Source: Mortierella sp. BCC40632 | Taxonomy: Eukaryota > Mortierellomycota > Mortierellomycetes > Mortierellales > Mortierellaceae | DNA: 64,000 bases | Assembly (NCBI GenBank): GCA_011634665.1 | Contig: WAEK01000004.1 | Span: 1,020,001-1,084,000 of the forward strand | Direction: 5' to 3' | In this document: positions 36,075-48,600 of the stretch, one piece after another | How the letters are laid out: every line of letters starts with the position of its first letter | Numbering within the stretch: the stretch's first letter is position 1 | Notes under the pieces: model-generated | The model's input: only the letters and a program-made list of their open reading frames with translations | What the model was told of the DNA's origin: nothing | Databases searched by the model: none | Position numbers and translations under genes: made by a program

Positions 36075-37468
36075 GGCTGCAGTATGTTCGGGGTGAAGAT
36101 ATAAGAGTAAAAAAGTGAGGATGGGCGATCGCTATTCAATATAAAGTGAGGGTGGGGTAGTTAAGCTGTACAGTGTTTGAGGGTAAGAGAACCGAGGGGG
36201 GGGGGATGTTGTCAAGAGTGGATTAGGCGTAGAAAGGAGACTGTAGAAAGAAAAGGAGGCAGTGGTGATAATAAAGCGTGGAGAAGAGTAAAGACAACGA
36301 GATGCGTGAGCGGTGCGGGTGCGTGAATGGGAAGACAGACGAACGGATAGAGAGTGTGAGAGAATGAGGAAGCGAGGGGGAGTGGAGATAGTGAAAAGGA
36401 GGGTGGAGGAGGAGAAGGGGGGGTGGAGCGAGAAGGAGCAGAGTGTGAGAAAGGAAAAGAAAAAGAGAAAAAGAAGAGAAAAGACTCTGAGTTGCGATAA
36501 TGGAAGAATGAAAGAAGGAATGAAAGAGAGAGAGAGAGATAGAGAGAGAGAGAGCAACTCAAGGCTAATTTGGTGGTGGACTAGCATCTAGTCCTGGAAG
36601 TGCCTGTGCCCAGTGCCTCGACCGAGGAGAGAAGGAAGAAAAATAAAAAAAAAAAGAGTCCTTGCAGGGTATGACGGGGATGTGCCTGAGCCTCGGCCTG
36701 CGTCTGTCCTGTCCTGTCTGTCCTGTCTGTCCTGTCTGTCTGTCTTCCTCTGGGGCTCTCACCAGCTCTCTTGTCTTCATTTGGAGGAACAGTGGTGGTT
36801 GATTTGGTGAATGAGTATGTGTGGTGTAAATAGAGGTGTGTTTGTGTGTTTGTATGTGAAGCTCGCGATGCATCCGCATCGACAAGACAAAGGGCGTTAT
36901 GTGTCCTTGCTCTTTGGCCCATCTGGTCGTTATCCAATCCTTTCTTCTGTTTTCCCACCCTCTCACTCACACACCCTCTCTTTCTTACCCTCTCCACCTT
37001 TTTCTCTCCCTCTTGTGCTCTGCGTTCAACCCAAAGTGGTTTAATAGATGTTCGCGATCGATATCCGCTGTCTGGTTCGGCGCGACCACCGGGCGGGGCT
37101 GGGCGAGGGGTGGTGGTAGTGGTAGAGCGGAGGAGGAGATGGGGAGCACGGCAGTAATCGGCATCGAACCCAACCCTATCCACAGTTCCCTTTTCGCCCT
37201 TTTTCCTCAATAATAAGCTCCTCCCAGCCAAGCGGACTATGGGTGTGGTCTGTCTCCCCTACTCTCTCACTCACTCTCTCACTCTCCTGCATTCCTCTCA
37301 CTGCACTTTATCCTCGACAAGACTAGTCCCACAGCATTGGCGCAGTGAGATGCCGATCTGAAAAAGAGCCAACACCCAAAAGGGCTTGCCCCACAACATT
37401 CGGGTTATCTTTAGCTGTTTGCTCTCTTACTCCCTCTTCTACCCACCCTTTCACTCTAATCCTAACAG

Positions 37469-37473
<5 letters not shown>

Positions 37474-37520
<47 letters not shown>
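37474..37520. repeat. (CT)n microsatellite
   Basis: About 47 bases of pure CT repeat. Confidence 0.95.
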
Positions 37521-37522
<2 letters not shown>

Positions 37523-38465
37523 TTTGCCTTTTTCTTTTCACTTTAAAGCCAGGATAGGACCCTCTTTACTTGGAATGAGGCCTCTCTTGTACAAGTCCTT
37601 TGAACAAGTTCCGGTTCCAATTTCTTTTTTGTAACTGGGGTTACGATGTGGGCGAGGTCAGTCAGTTGAGACTAGAGACGAAGTGCCACTCACTCTCTCT
37701 CCGTGGGTCCATGTCTTGCAATAAGAGCCTGGATACGACGCTGTACCATGCCCTTGCTTTCGTTTTTTCTTCTTCTTCTTTTCTTCTTTTCTTCTTTTCT
37801 TCTTTTCTTTGCCCCACACTTCCAAGACGATATCTTCGATGAGGATGGCCGTGCTCAGTAGTTTGGTGTCTTGCATTTTTTTTCTTCTTCTTGTTCTTTC
37901 TTGATATCCCCAATCCCTGCGTGTGACTCGACTTGAACACAAGGCTCGTTTTTTTCTCTGTCTTTCATTTTCCACTACTTGGCCCTTCATTCTCGGATTC
38001 TCTGAACAAACACATAAACTCTACTGCTGTGTCAAGACAAGAATGGGTGGGAGGGGGGGAGGGGAGCTTGCTGTCAGCCTCGGGCGTTGTCTCCCTTGTC
38101 AAATCCTAATGAAGAAGACGAGAGCCGAGAGGGTCCGGAAAAAAAAATGAAAGAAAGGAATCAAAGAAAAGGTACTTGAAAATAGAGGGGACTAGGTCGG
38201 GTACGAAAAGAGGTAGATAGATAGATAGAGATAGAGAAAGGGGAGAGAGAGAGAGAAATGAAAAGAGAGAGGGTCCCTACTGGAAAAGGGCCCCCGGGCA
38301 ATTAGGCCAGAAAGGAAAATAAAAAAGCTATTTAGCCCCGCCTTCAACCTTACTTTGCCACTATTGATATACTGCTAGGATACCAGATTGCCCGACAAGG
38401 TCTTCCTGGTACGTCTGCTTTGTATCCAACTCTCTCTTTCCCTCTCTCGCTCTCCCGCACTCTCA

Positions 38466-38468
<3 letters not shown>

Positions 38469-38543
<75 letters not shown>
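38469..38543. repeat. (TC)n microsatellite, about 75 bases
   Basis: The longest perfect dinucleotide tract in the window. Confidence 0.95.
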
Positions 38544-38545
<2 letters not shown>

Positions 38546-38758
38546 GCTCAATAACTAATTGGACGTATCTCTTCTCTTGAGCGTAAAAGAAATTACTCAG
38601 AGAAGTAAAAAAAAAAAAAAAAAAAAAAAATCTGTGGATAATGAATCAAGAAATGGACCGTTAGATAGCCGTTTGTCCAATTGTGGGAAAAGAAAGGAGG
38701 CAGTGCAGGGTAACGGTCCATAGTATAAAAGGGGAAGTAAAGAGGAGGACAGAGCGAG

Positions 38759-38794
<36 letters not shown>

Positions 38795-39514
38795 TTGCAG
38801 ATTGCGAGCGAGAAAGTGATCTTTGCACTACTTGTGTGATGGTCTGCGTCACACGCGCTGGAAGCTGGGTTGGGAAAGAGACAGGGACAGTGGTCAATTG
38901 TAGAAGCGGTCTAATGGGTACGAAGTAGCAGAGAGAGAGGGAGCATTCTTGGGATTCTGGAGGCTTGTCTTTCCTCCGTCAAGGTTCGAAGGAGAGAGGA
39001 GAGAAAGAGTGAGAAGGAGAAAGAAAGAAAAGGGGAGGGAAGGGAAGAAAAGAGAAAAGAAGAGAAGAGAGCAATGGTTGCACATGCAAAATATCAGTAG
39101 GTAGGGAAGCGGGACGATCAACGTGACAGACTGGTAGGGGTGGCGCTGGCTGGAAAGAGTGGAAGCGGGAAGTCAATTAAAAAGAAAGATCTTATCAGAT
39201 AAAGATGTCCCCGTGGGAGTGGGAGAGAGTGTGTGTGTGTGTGGACATGGGGGAGTGGAACGGGACAAGCAGCGAGCCAGGCCCAGGGGACAGCGCAGCA
39301 GCCATCAGCTAGGGCCAGGGCCAAAGGTTAGGGCGAAGCGACACCTGTGGGCGCCCTAATCAAAGCCCACTTGAGAGGAGGGAGAGGAAAATTTTTGTCA
39401 CGCAGAGCAGAAAGGATCTGATAACCATTGCTTTGAAATGTGGCTTTGATTCCTCTCACAGAGTGAGACTGTTGAATCTGTGCAACGCCTATGTTTTCAG
39501 CCCCCGCTCCACTG

Positions 39515-39721
39515 GTCTGTCTGTCTGTCTGTCTGTCTGTCACTCACTCTCTCTCGCCACCTCTTTGACTCTTTTTTTTTTTTTTTTTTTTCTCTTTTCT
39601 TTTTTCTTTCTTTCTCTTTCCTTTCTCTCTTCCTCTCTCTCTCTCCTCCTCCTCCTCCTCCTCCTCCATCCTTTCCCCACTCCACTCCCCTCCCCCTATC
39701 CTTTCGAGCAACACTTCAACC
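39515..39721 (+). promoter_or_regulatory. Pyrimidine-rich leader/core promoter of deoxyhypusine hydroxylase
   Basis: Immediately before the start codon lie a (CTGT)n run, poly-T, CT and CCT repeats on the sense strand, ending CAACC-ATG-G, a favourable start context. CT-rich leaders upstream of well-expressed genes are common in fungi; assigning promoter function is inference. Confidence 0.45.
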
Positions 39722-41083
39722 ATGGCCTTTGACGATATCAAGATCACCAAGCCCGCTCCCGAGACTTACCAGAAGCTCGAGCACGACCTCTGCAACACAT
39801 CGGGCAAGGTTCCCCTGCACGAGCGCTTCCGTGCTCTTTTCACTCTCAAGGCCTTGGCTGACAACGAGTCGGTTGACATTATTGGACGAGGTAGGTCATC
39901 GACTCAACAGGGCAAAGCGCCATCTACTCGACGTTGCATTCGATTAGACAGGACTCTTTCTTGGACTGCAATCACACCAGTTCTCTATGCAGCAAGCAAG
40001 CTCAGGCAGGACATTGCATCTAAGAAGGGCCAAAGACTGGAGTGAGACGCCTTTTGGCATCGATGGGCTCTTTTTTATTGCCACTGCGCTGCTGCTGTTG
40101 CTGTTGTTGCTGCTGTTTTTTCCCTCTTTCTTACTTGTTGTCTGATATTATTTTTTCTTCCCGTTCTTTGGATAGCCTTTGCTGACGACTCTGCGTTGCT
40201 CAAGCATGAGCTGGCCTATGTTCTCGGTCAGATGAAGAACCCTCATGCGCATGGAGTGTTGAAGCAAGTTCTTGGCACCTTGGAGGAGGACCCCATGGTC
40301 CGCCACGAGGCTGCAGAGGCTTTGGGTGCTATCGGATCGTTGGATTCGCTCCCTATCTTGGAGGAGTACCTGAAGGACAAGAGCATTGAAGTCTCCCAAA
40401 CTTGCGAGCTTGCTATCGAGAAGATCAAGTACGACAACCGCAAGGAAAAGGAGAGTCTTCCTGCCAGGTAAAAAAAAAAAGCCTTTGGGCATGATGGTTA
40501 TGCAGAGCTAGAAATGTGGGAAGAAAAAGAAGAAAAAGAAAAGAAAATTACAATCTAACCAGAATCATCTTGTTTGTTTTGTTTTGCATGATGCATCCTT
40601 TTAAAATTACATAGCGCTTACTCGTCCATCGACCCCGCCCCTCCCACGGCTGATGAGGAGTCGACTGAGCACCTGCGTGACATTTACTTGAACCAAAAGC
40701 TTCCTCTCTTTGAGCGTTACCGTGCCATGTTTGCCCTTCGAAACCAGTGCACGACTGAGTCGGTTCTTGCCCTCGCTGATGGCTTCGATGATCCCTCTGC
40801 CTTGTTCCGCCACGAGATTGCCTACGTCTTTGGTCAGATGCAGCACCCTGCTGCTGTCCCTTCGTTGGTCAAGGTTCTTGCAAAGATGGATGAGGCCAAC
40901 ATGGTCCGTCACGAGGCCGCTGAGGCCTTGGGATCGATTGCTACGCCCGAAGTGTACCCTGTCTTGAGACAGTTCCGTGAAGACCCGGAGCGAGTCGTTC
41001 GTGAATCTTGCATCATTGCTTTGGACATGTTCGAGTACGAGAACAGTGGCGAGCTCCAGTATGCCGATGGTCTCAACAAGTAA
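39722..41083 (+). CDS. LIA1: Deoxyhypusine hydroxylase (DOHH), HEAT-repeat di-iron enzyme
   Basis: This enzyme hydroxylates the deoxyhypusine side chain of eIF5A, completing hypusine, in the cytosol. Exons 39722-39890, 40176-40467 and 40615-41083 give 309 residues, the normal family size. Two HEAT-like halves each carry two His-Glu iron ligands: [13 protein letters not shown] (His67-Glu68), [13 protein letters not shown] (100-101), [13 protein letters not shown] (220-221) and [13 protein letters not shown] (253-254). The 33-residue spacing inside each half is what the di-iron site requires. Both introns contain T-rich tracts. The start has a good context (CAACCATGGCC) and the N terminus is complete. 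The yeast symbol is LIA1. No residue expected for activity is missing. Confidence 0.97.
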
Positions 41084-42468
41084 ACAAGAGAGGGGTTTTA
41101 TTACTCTTGGTTCCTCCCCCCCCCCTCCTCTTTTGTTCTTTATTGTTTTTTTCTTTTTTGCATTAGCACACCATCTTCCTCACTGCTCTCCTCTCAATAC
41201 CTCCAGAAAAGAAAAGAGTTCTTTTTTCCTCCCTCTTTTCACTCCACTCTGGGCATCTGCATAGTCCCTCGTATCCACCTTCTCTCCCATCTGGTGACGA
41301 GGACCTTTGACTGTAATATAGAAATAAACTATATATTTTTAAAAATCAGTCATTTTATTATTTTAAACTCTTCTACATAATGATTTTTGAGAATAAGACC
41401 TTGCCTTCCGCACAATTTAAAGGTGGACTTGGTTTAGAAGAATAAGAAGAAAGGCACCGATTCATGCACTGATAGAGAATCACAATTTGCTCCGCATCGG
41501 CTTTTGGTAAATGTCAACGATCGTCGCTACCCTTTCTCTTGTAGCAAAGTATGGCAGTGTACTAGATTTATAGAGTATCTGAATATAAGTATATCGTTCT
41601 GACCAGAGGTGAGGATGCGCAAAGGGTTCACAGCAGTGGTCATGAGGTCAGAAAAGTATGGTACTGGCAACAGGAATTGGCATGAAAAAAAAAAAAAAAA
41701 AAAAAAAAAGAGTAAACTCTACAGAGCCAGATACACCCTCCCCCCTTTGATTTTATTGAGAACATCGAGACACCAAGCAACAATTTTACTTTCCATAATT
41801 CAAAATGAATTTGCTTCGAGATTTGTGGAGAAGGATCCAGATTTTTTGTTACCAATGTTCACGACTATATGTGGAATGATAGTTCTACTTCGGGGAGGGA
41901 GGGAGGATGTATGTAGTTTAAGCGGAGAAAATTGAATACCGGTTGGTATCTGTCTTTGGGTTCATGTGGTGTGCTGGAAGAGACTCAGAATAACGCGCTT
42001 ACTCAAAGGATCATTCCTTTGTGGCTGCCCATACAAGGATCTTGACAGAGAACAGTGCCTGCGATGTAGGGGATTCTAAGGTAGCTTCTTCGGACTCGCG
42101 TAAGAAAAGAAAAGAAAAAAGAGCCATCTCGGTGTTAAAATCGGTTCGATTTCAATAAAATAATATTGGGACGCGCGAATAAAGTAACTGGGTGGACACC
42201 CTTGAAGGGTAATCGGGCTTAGCCTGAATGTCCTCAGGCACAAGGGGCGTTGGAACTGATGGGGTTTGAGATAAGTCGGTTAACTATTGTTACTCTTTGA
42301 GAAGCACCGGTTTTAACCTCCAGTTACTCCTGAGGTCATATGAACTGGAGCTTGCTGTTCATCGGGTAAAAGATGGTGCAGTAAAGTGTGGTAAAGTTTG
42401 ATTCAGTGTTTCCCAAGAGTTATCCATTTGGAGGACTTGAATCAACTCATCAGCTCAGCTCATCGGCT

Positions 42469-42498
42469 CAACTCAACTCGTCACCTTTAGTTGAGTTG
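42469..42498. repeat. Perfect 10-bp inverted repeat
   Basis: CAACTCAACT (42469-42478) and AGTTGAGTTG (42489-42498) flank a 10-base spacer. Related CTCAGCTCA/CTCAACTC strings lie just upstream and again near 42770. Confidence 0.7.
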
Positions 42499-43556
42499 AA
42501 GAACACTACTCTTATTATCTAGGACAGAACTGATGCTATCTGGAAAATCCAAGTATGCCGTACTTTTTATCAACAGCATAGTATCCTCTTTTACTTACAT
42601 AAACGGATATTAACCGAGATAACCACACAAGAAATGACCGGTTAACTGTGGTGAACCAAAATTAGCCGCAACTAGGTATGACCGGGTAGCCAGAGTCATG
42701 GCCGGTTTGTTTTTTGCTGACAGTTAACAGCCCAAAAGTGTTTTAGTACAAACAGCAGTTAACCGTACCTCAGCTCAGTTCACTGGTTCACACTCATTCA
42801 GCACGAGCAGGGACAGCATTTATAATACGAACAAGCACCAAAAGTCATGAAGCTCTGATAGCCCGATATCCGCCTAATGCATAGCAAAGAGATTCTGTTT
42901 GTTGAGGTGACTTCGTCGTCCGCGCCTCAGACCAGAGAGAGATCTATTGACAGGCGATGCCGCACGATTCTACGATATGGGGTCAAAGAATGCGCCCTTT
43001 ACTTGATGCAGCAGTAAGGGGCCTCTCATCTGCCAAATCAATACAGCCAGCTTGCTCAAATAATATTGTACCATGGGGCCAATCAAAATCATAGAGAGAA
43101 TGCCAAGCATCCTGCCTCGCTCCATTCAGCGTATTTTTTTTTACACTTTTGCTACTTTAATCTCCACTCTTTTAGCGCAGGTGATCTTGAATAACAACAA
43201 ATAGGGCATTGATCAACCTCCATCTTCAAGATTCCATGACTGGATCTGGCCACAGATGGATTTCGCCAACCTTGCGCAAGTATTTTTGAAGGAGTATATC
43301 TTTTCTGAATCCTCACGGACACCCAGCCTGAAAGGTGATTCGTCTCTAGACATCCTTTCTGGACTTGGTCACGATCAAGTACTATAGTAGGTCAAGGCCA
43401 TCAACCTGCTTGAACCGTCCGTCTTTTTGCAATTTCTTGCAATCCACGGCGCTCTTTGTAGCCGCCTGTCGAGCTGGCCGTTGCAGCCACGTGAATGAGC
43501 TCGGCGCTCACAGAGCACGACACGCCGTTCTAAACAAACTAGCTAAACCTGCATCA

Positions 43557-43592
<36 letters not shown>

Positions 43593-45230
43593 ATCTAGCT
43601 TTCCCCAACTATCTGCACTATGGTTTGTGTCAACAGTTATGTAAGCTTGTGTGGCGAAGCTCTCTCCATGAGACCCTGGACCGTTAAGTCCCTTAAAAAT
43701 AAAGGAGATGTTGTGGAAATGGAGATTGGGGGGAGGGGTTCCTTAGCTGTCTCCCTTTCTTGATTGCTTCTTGAAGCCTACATGTTCAGTGTTTTCAAGA
43801 AATCTGACAGCGATTACCATCAACATGTGTAACTCTCGGGGCCAATACCCAGTGAAAGCGGACCAGGGTTGGCTATCGAACGTCTCTTGTTGACTACATA
43901 AGATGTTCTCCATTGTTCGATGACCTGACCGAGATCTTCTTTTACCTTCTTTTTTATGATCTGCTGGAAGTTCTAGAAGAGGATGGTGCGATAGAGAGGC
44001 TGGTGTCGCGTGAGTACAAGAGACAATAGGGACACGGCGGAGCTGTGATTGCATGGATCTTTTTTTTTTTTTTTTTTTTTTTGTCATTCCCCAACGGAAT
44101 GGCTTGAGCTAAACCAAACTGCCGAGGTTTTCTGCTGCCAGCACATTACTTGACTCTATTCCTCCTTCACCTTCCTCCTCACGCCCAAGCAGGCACTCTG
44201 AAATACGCGCTTCAATAGCAACGGGGGTTTGGGATGGAAGAGGACGAGACGATGAGGACTAAAGTAAAGGTCTCTCGCTCGAATAGTATATCTGTAATCA
44301 TGGATGCTGCTTCTTTGACCCAGATGGAAGTAAGAAAGAAAGAATGGAAAAAGGTAACCCGGTGTTTGACGGTGATCCTAATGAGCTTTGGATGGTCGGA
44401 GACAGCAGGCCTCAGGGGGGCTGAGAACAAATCGATGTGATTGCACGCGTTGTTTCACGCTCAACCTGACAGGCAGATCTGCCTTTGCTAAGCCAAAAAA
44501 GCGACCCTGTCCGCCATCTGGCCCAGGATTTGTTCGTCATCCCTCTACAATAGAGGTACATGCGCGCAGGTCCCCTCCCTCCCCGTCCCTTGATTGTCTT
44601 TGGCACTGTGACTAAACACCCTGAAACTTTGTTGGTTGACCATCCGTCCATCCATCCATCCTCCGACCCCACCATCTCCGCCCTCTATTGTCTCTTTTCT
44701 TTTCTTTTCTTTCTTCTTGACGGACATTTCGGGACACGAAGCATCTCGTGTAGCCGTCCCCTTTTCTCTTGCGAGATCTCTTTCCTGCAGTCCTCCCACG
44801 TGCCCAGTCGCTGTGTTTTGAGCCTGAAAAAGGAAAGTGATATATGAGTTTGTATGGAAGTATAAAAAAGATTTTCAAAGGACTGGCAGTTTCCCGCCAA
44901 AATAGAGAGAGGGAGAGGAGGAGGAGGAGGAGGAGGAGGAAGAAGAAGAAGAGACATCCGATTGACATGTCTGAGAGAGGGAAAGAGAGAGAGAGAGGTA
45001 ACAAGTCCATACTAAAAATGTGTGCGAGTGCAGGCACCTGCTGTTACCAAGTACGACGGGGCGAGTGATCGAGAGACAGAAGAGCGCAGAGAAGAGAGAG
45101 AGAGAAAAAAAAAATGGAGGCGATTGTGCGCCGCTGATGGACGGGCCGCGATGGTTTGCCCGGTTTTACATGGGGGCTTGACTCGCTTTCCTCCGACTCT
45201 CAATTTTTTTTTTCTTCTTCCTTCTCTGTC

Positions 45231-45286
45231 TTTTCTCTCTCTCACTCTCTCTCTCTCTCTCTACCTGTCTTTCTGTCTGTCTTCCC

Positions 45287-45341
<55 letters not shown>

Positions 45342-45350
45342 TTCCTTACT
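45231..45350. repeat. CT-rich microsatellite tracts upstream of the methyltransferase gene
   Basis: Several CT dinucleotide tracts separated by CTGT and TTTC interruptions on the sense strand, about 340-450 bases before the start codon. Confidence 0.85.
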
Positions 45351-45685
45351 CTTGCCTCTTGCCTCTTTGCAGCCGAACCACGGGCCTGTTATCGCTCCAT
45401 CTTTCTTTTCTCTCCTCTTTTTCATCTCTCTTCTTCCTCTTCTTCTTCCTCTTCATCTCTTTTCATCCATTTCTCCTCCTCTTCCCGCGCACGCATCTAC
45501 TACCTCCTTCCTCTCCCCTCCTCTTCTCCTCCCTCCTTAGTCTTCAGCCTCTCTCATCGCGCTTTCACGCTCCTGCTTCTACTCCTCAGCTCTTGTCCTC
45601 CTTACATATTCATATCCTCTCAAAGCTCTCTCGCCACATCAGCGATCGCCCATCCTCTGCCCACTCATCTGCCGATCGTCATAAT

Positions 45686-48600
45686 ATGGGCTCAACTATA
45701 TCAAAGTCAAAGAAAAAACATCGTCAGTCTTCCACAGCTCAAAAGTCAAGGACCGGTCTTCCATCGCTCTCTAGGGAGCGTTCCGTACCGCAGAACCCAC
45801 AAGAATGGAGCCAGGTCAGTCCTCCAGGCGCTTCACCCGAAGACGCTGACGAAGATGGACCTGTCAAGACGATCAGTGGTAAGAAGAGTGTTCGGAACAG
45901 CGGCAACAACAGCGTGCCTGCTCATAGCAACACTACCCAGCCTCGAACCAGCACCTCAAATGGCCGCTCCTCCTTCTCCTTGATTCGAGGACGCAAGAGT
46001 GGCCAGATACAGCGGGCCGACGATCGTAGCCCAGAGTTCGACAATAGCACCGGTCGGAAACAACAGCCACCTGTTGAGATGGATGGATGGAAGACCGAGA
46101 GGACGTCAGAGCATCAACAAAACGCAAGATCTAGCGGTAGTGCGTTCGCCACGTCAATGCCTGAGCAGTCAACACTAACAAAGATCTACAAGTCAAGACA
46201 GAGCTTGGAGAACCGGCGAGGATTCCCACAGTACAACCAAGGTCAGCACCAGCCACCACCCGTGCCTGCCTTGTCCTCGATGGACTCTCCTCGCCTGACC
46301 TCGGGCGCTTACAAGGCTCCTGTCCCAGCAATACCGGGATCTCCCGTCCATCCATCGACACCCACATTATCTGTTACAATCCCTTCCATGGCCTCGTTCC
46401 CTCCTCCGCCACAGATCGCCACTCCACCCCTCCCTTCTTCCTCTTCGCCTACATTTCTCTCGCCTCATCCTTCTTCCCCTTCACCGACACCTGGTGGCCC
46501 TTCCCCACAAGAATCTGACCGATTATGGCGAGAAAGTCTGCGGAATGCGGCTGCACAGGCGGCTGCATCTTCCGCTATTTCTGAAAGCCGAAAGGCCGAG
46601 CAGCAAGGATTGTACAGGAGCAATAGTAACAACAGCCGTGCTAGCCAATCCAGTTCCATGTATTCAACTTCGGGCATTGGTTATGGCGCAGGCGCGGGCA
46701 CAGGAGGAAGTAGCCGTAAGCAAAAACAATTGTCTGGATCAACCTTTATGACCTCGGCGACCTCTATTTCCCCTTCCCCCTCCAGCGCTTCACAATCGAG
46801 TTCCATGGGACGACGCAGGTCCGGAAAGAACAATGCTATCCATCCCGAGAATGAATCCTTGGACTCTTCTCGTTCTTCGGGCCGACACCAAGGATCCCTC
46901 CATCATCACCAAAACTATCATCAACCCCAGGGAAATGGAGGCCAGTTTCTACTACTCCCACAGCACCCAACGTTCGAGGACAATGCGTCCGTCGTCTCTT
47001 TGGCGGGCTCAAGGATGCTTGGGCGCGACGCCAATATCCTTGCTGGAGGGGAGAACGATAGCGCAATGACTAGTCGAAATGCATCGGTGCTGTCACTAAT
47101 GGGGTCACCTGTCAGTAGTTATCCTGCATCGAGTAACATTGGAGGAACGAACTTTGACCATCCATCCTCGTCCAAGCGATGGTCTCAGACGGACGCGTAC
47201 TCATCTTTGTCAGCCGAGCCAGCAGGTCTCGGTCTCCATGCATCGACAGTTGCGCCCTTGGCCTTTTCACCCAACAAAAGTAGAACGGCACTTGATAATC
47301 ACTCATCGAGCCTATATAGTTTCGGCATTGGAGGTGGTAGTGGTTCAGGGCGAGATTCCATGTCATCAGTCAGTACAGCCAATTACCAATGGATGGACGA
47401 GCCGCCCAAGGAAGGGCGCAGTCTCCAGGATGCACTGCAGCGTGACTCTGTCATGATGTTCCTTAACAACAATGACACGCCCCCTTCCAAGACGGCCTCT
47501 CAATTTCTAGGAATGGCCCCCGAACTGGGATCCCTCAGTCCAGAACAGTTGGCTCAGCAACGGCAGGAACAACGGACGGTACAGCATTCGTTACTAAAAT
47601 ATTTCTTCCGAGGCAACTACCACGCTCCATGCAACCGACAAGACCTGGGGTCTGTTCTCGATGGTAAGACACCTTTTTTTTTTTTTTTTTTTTTTTTTAT
47701 CTTTTTCATATGTTGCTAGAAAATGACCTCATCCACCTGGGCTCATCTAAAGCCAACAGAGGTCCGACCAGGACCTTTTGTCTATGACACAATGATGTGT
47801 GACACGGAGGTGTGTGTGTCTGTGTGTGCTTGTTTAGCTGCTCACTATTTTTTTTTTCTGTGGTGTGCTCCGCCTCTTTTCATCTCTCTTAGTCGGGTGT
47901 GGAAATGGCTTGTGGATGCGAGACATGGCACTCGAGTTTCCGTTGACAGAGATCCATGGAGTCGACTTGATCGTCCCAACACGTCCTCGTCGGTCCCCTC
48001 GTGTGAATAACCCCCTTCACACAACCACCTCTGCAGCCGCTGCAGCTCTCATCCCTTCGAGTTACCCACCCCCTAACTACACCAGCAATGGACAAAGCCG
48101 TAACTCGAACTTACATGCGACCTTGCAAGGAAATAACTATCCTGCAGACACATCCTCGGCCGTTGCAGAAGCCGTTGCAGCAGCCGCAGCTTCTGCAGCT
48201 TCTACAGGCGAATCAGGTGTGGATTCGAACCCTGCCTCAACAATCCCTTCGAATGTGACCTCACCCACAATTCCGGAATCTATGCCAAGCAACTGTTTCT
48301 TTCACAAAGCCGACATCACAACGGGTCTTCCTTTTGCAGATAACACGTTTGATTTCTGTCATGTCCGGTTAGTGCTCTGGGGCTACCAACTGAATTGTTT
48401 CCCGGATTTATTGACAGAGTTGGTTCGAGTCACCAAGAAGGGTGGTTGGGTCGAGTTTGTGGACATGGATCCTTGTATCAAAAAGCCCACAGAGACTGGC
48501 ATGCACATTAATGAATGGGTAAGTGATTAGAAAACAAAAAGTCTTCTTTTAGTATCTCATTTCTCTGAATGGATGTTGCTGACCACTGTCTTTCTCTCTC

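Larger units (their letters stand above)
36075..39721. other. Intergenic between divergent pseudokinase and DOHH genes
   Basis: The region is rich in GA tracts at its left side (5' flank of the minus-strand gene) and CT tracts at its right side (5' flank of DOHH), so the polarity follows the two divergent promoters. Coding-like minus-strand pieces at about 37.64-38.12 kb (for example TKLLSTAILIEDIVLE and GMVQRRIQALIARHGPTERE with a stop) lack normal splice sites. I do not call them a gene. Confidence 0.5.
41084..45685. other. Intergenic between DOHH and the methyltransferase gene
   Basis: 41084-41400 is the T/C-rich then AT-rich 3' flank of DOHH. From about 41.9 to 43.5 kb the DNA has ordinary composition with short inverted repeats and recurring GTTAAC strings, and no reading frame of note. 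43.5-44.9 kb has short open pieces on both strands that I could not connect. 45.2-45.68 kb is the CT-rich 5' flank of the methyltransferase gene. Confidence 0.5.

Noticed and set aside
36581..37231. 216-codon minus-strand open frame upstream of the pseudokinase gene
   Set aside because: Low-complexity repeats (CTGTC units give Thr-Asp-Arg) and no in-frame link to the pseudokinase start; more likely promoter or leader.
42130..42160. GGTTCGATTTC resembling a tRNA B box
   Set aside because: No paired T stem and no upstream A box or cloverleaf.
47720..47809. 90-nt segment in the methyltransferase intron bounded by AG and GT with an open frame (KPTEVRPGPFVYDTMM)
   Set aside because: Its open frame is phase 0 while both flanking exons need phase 1; inclusion would create a stop, and direct splicing restores the methyltransferase motif I exactly.
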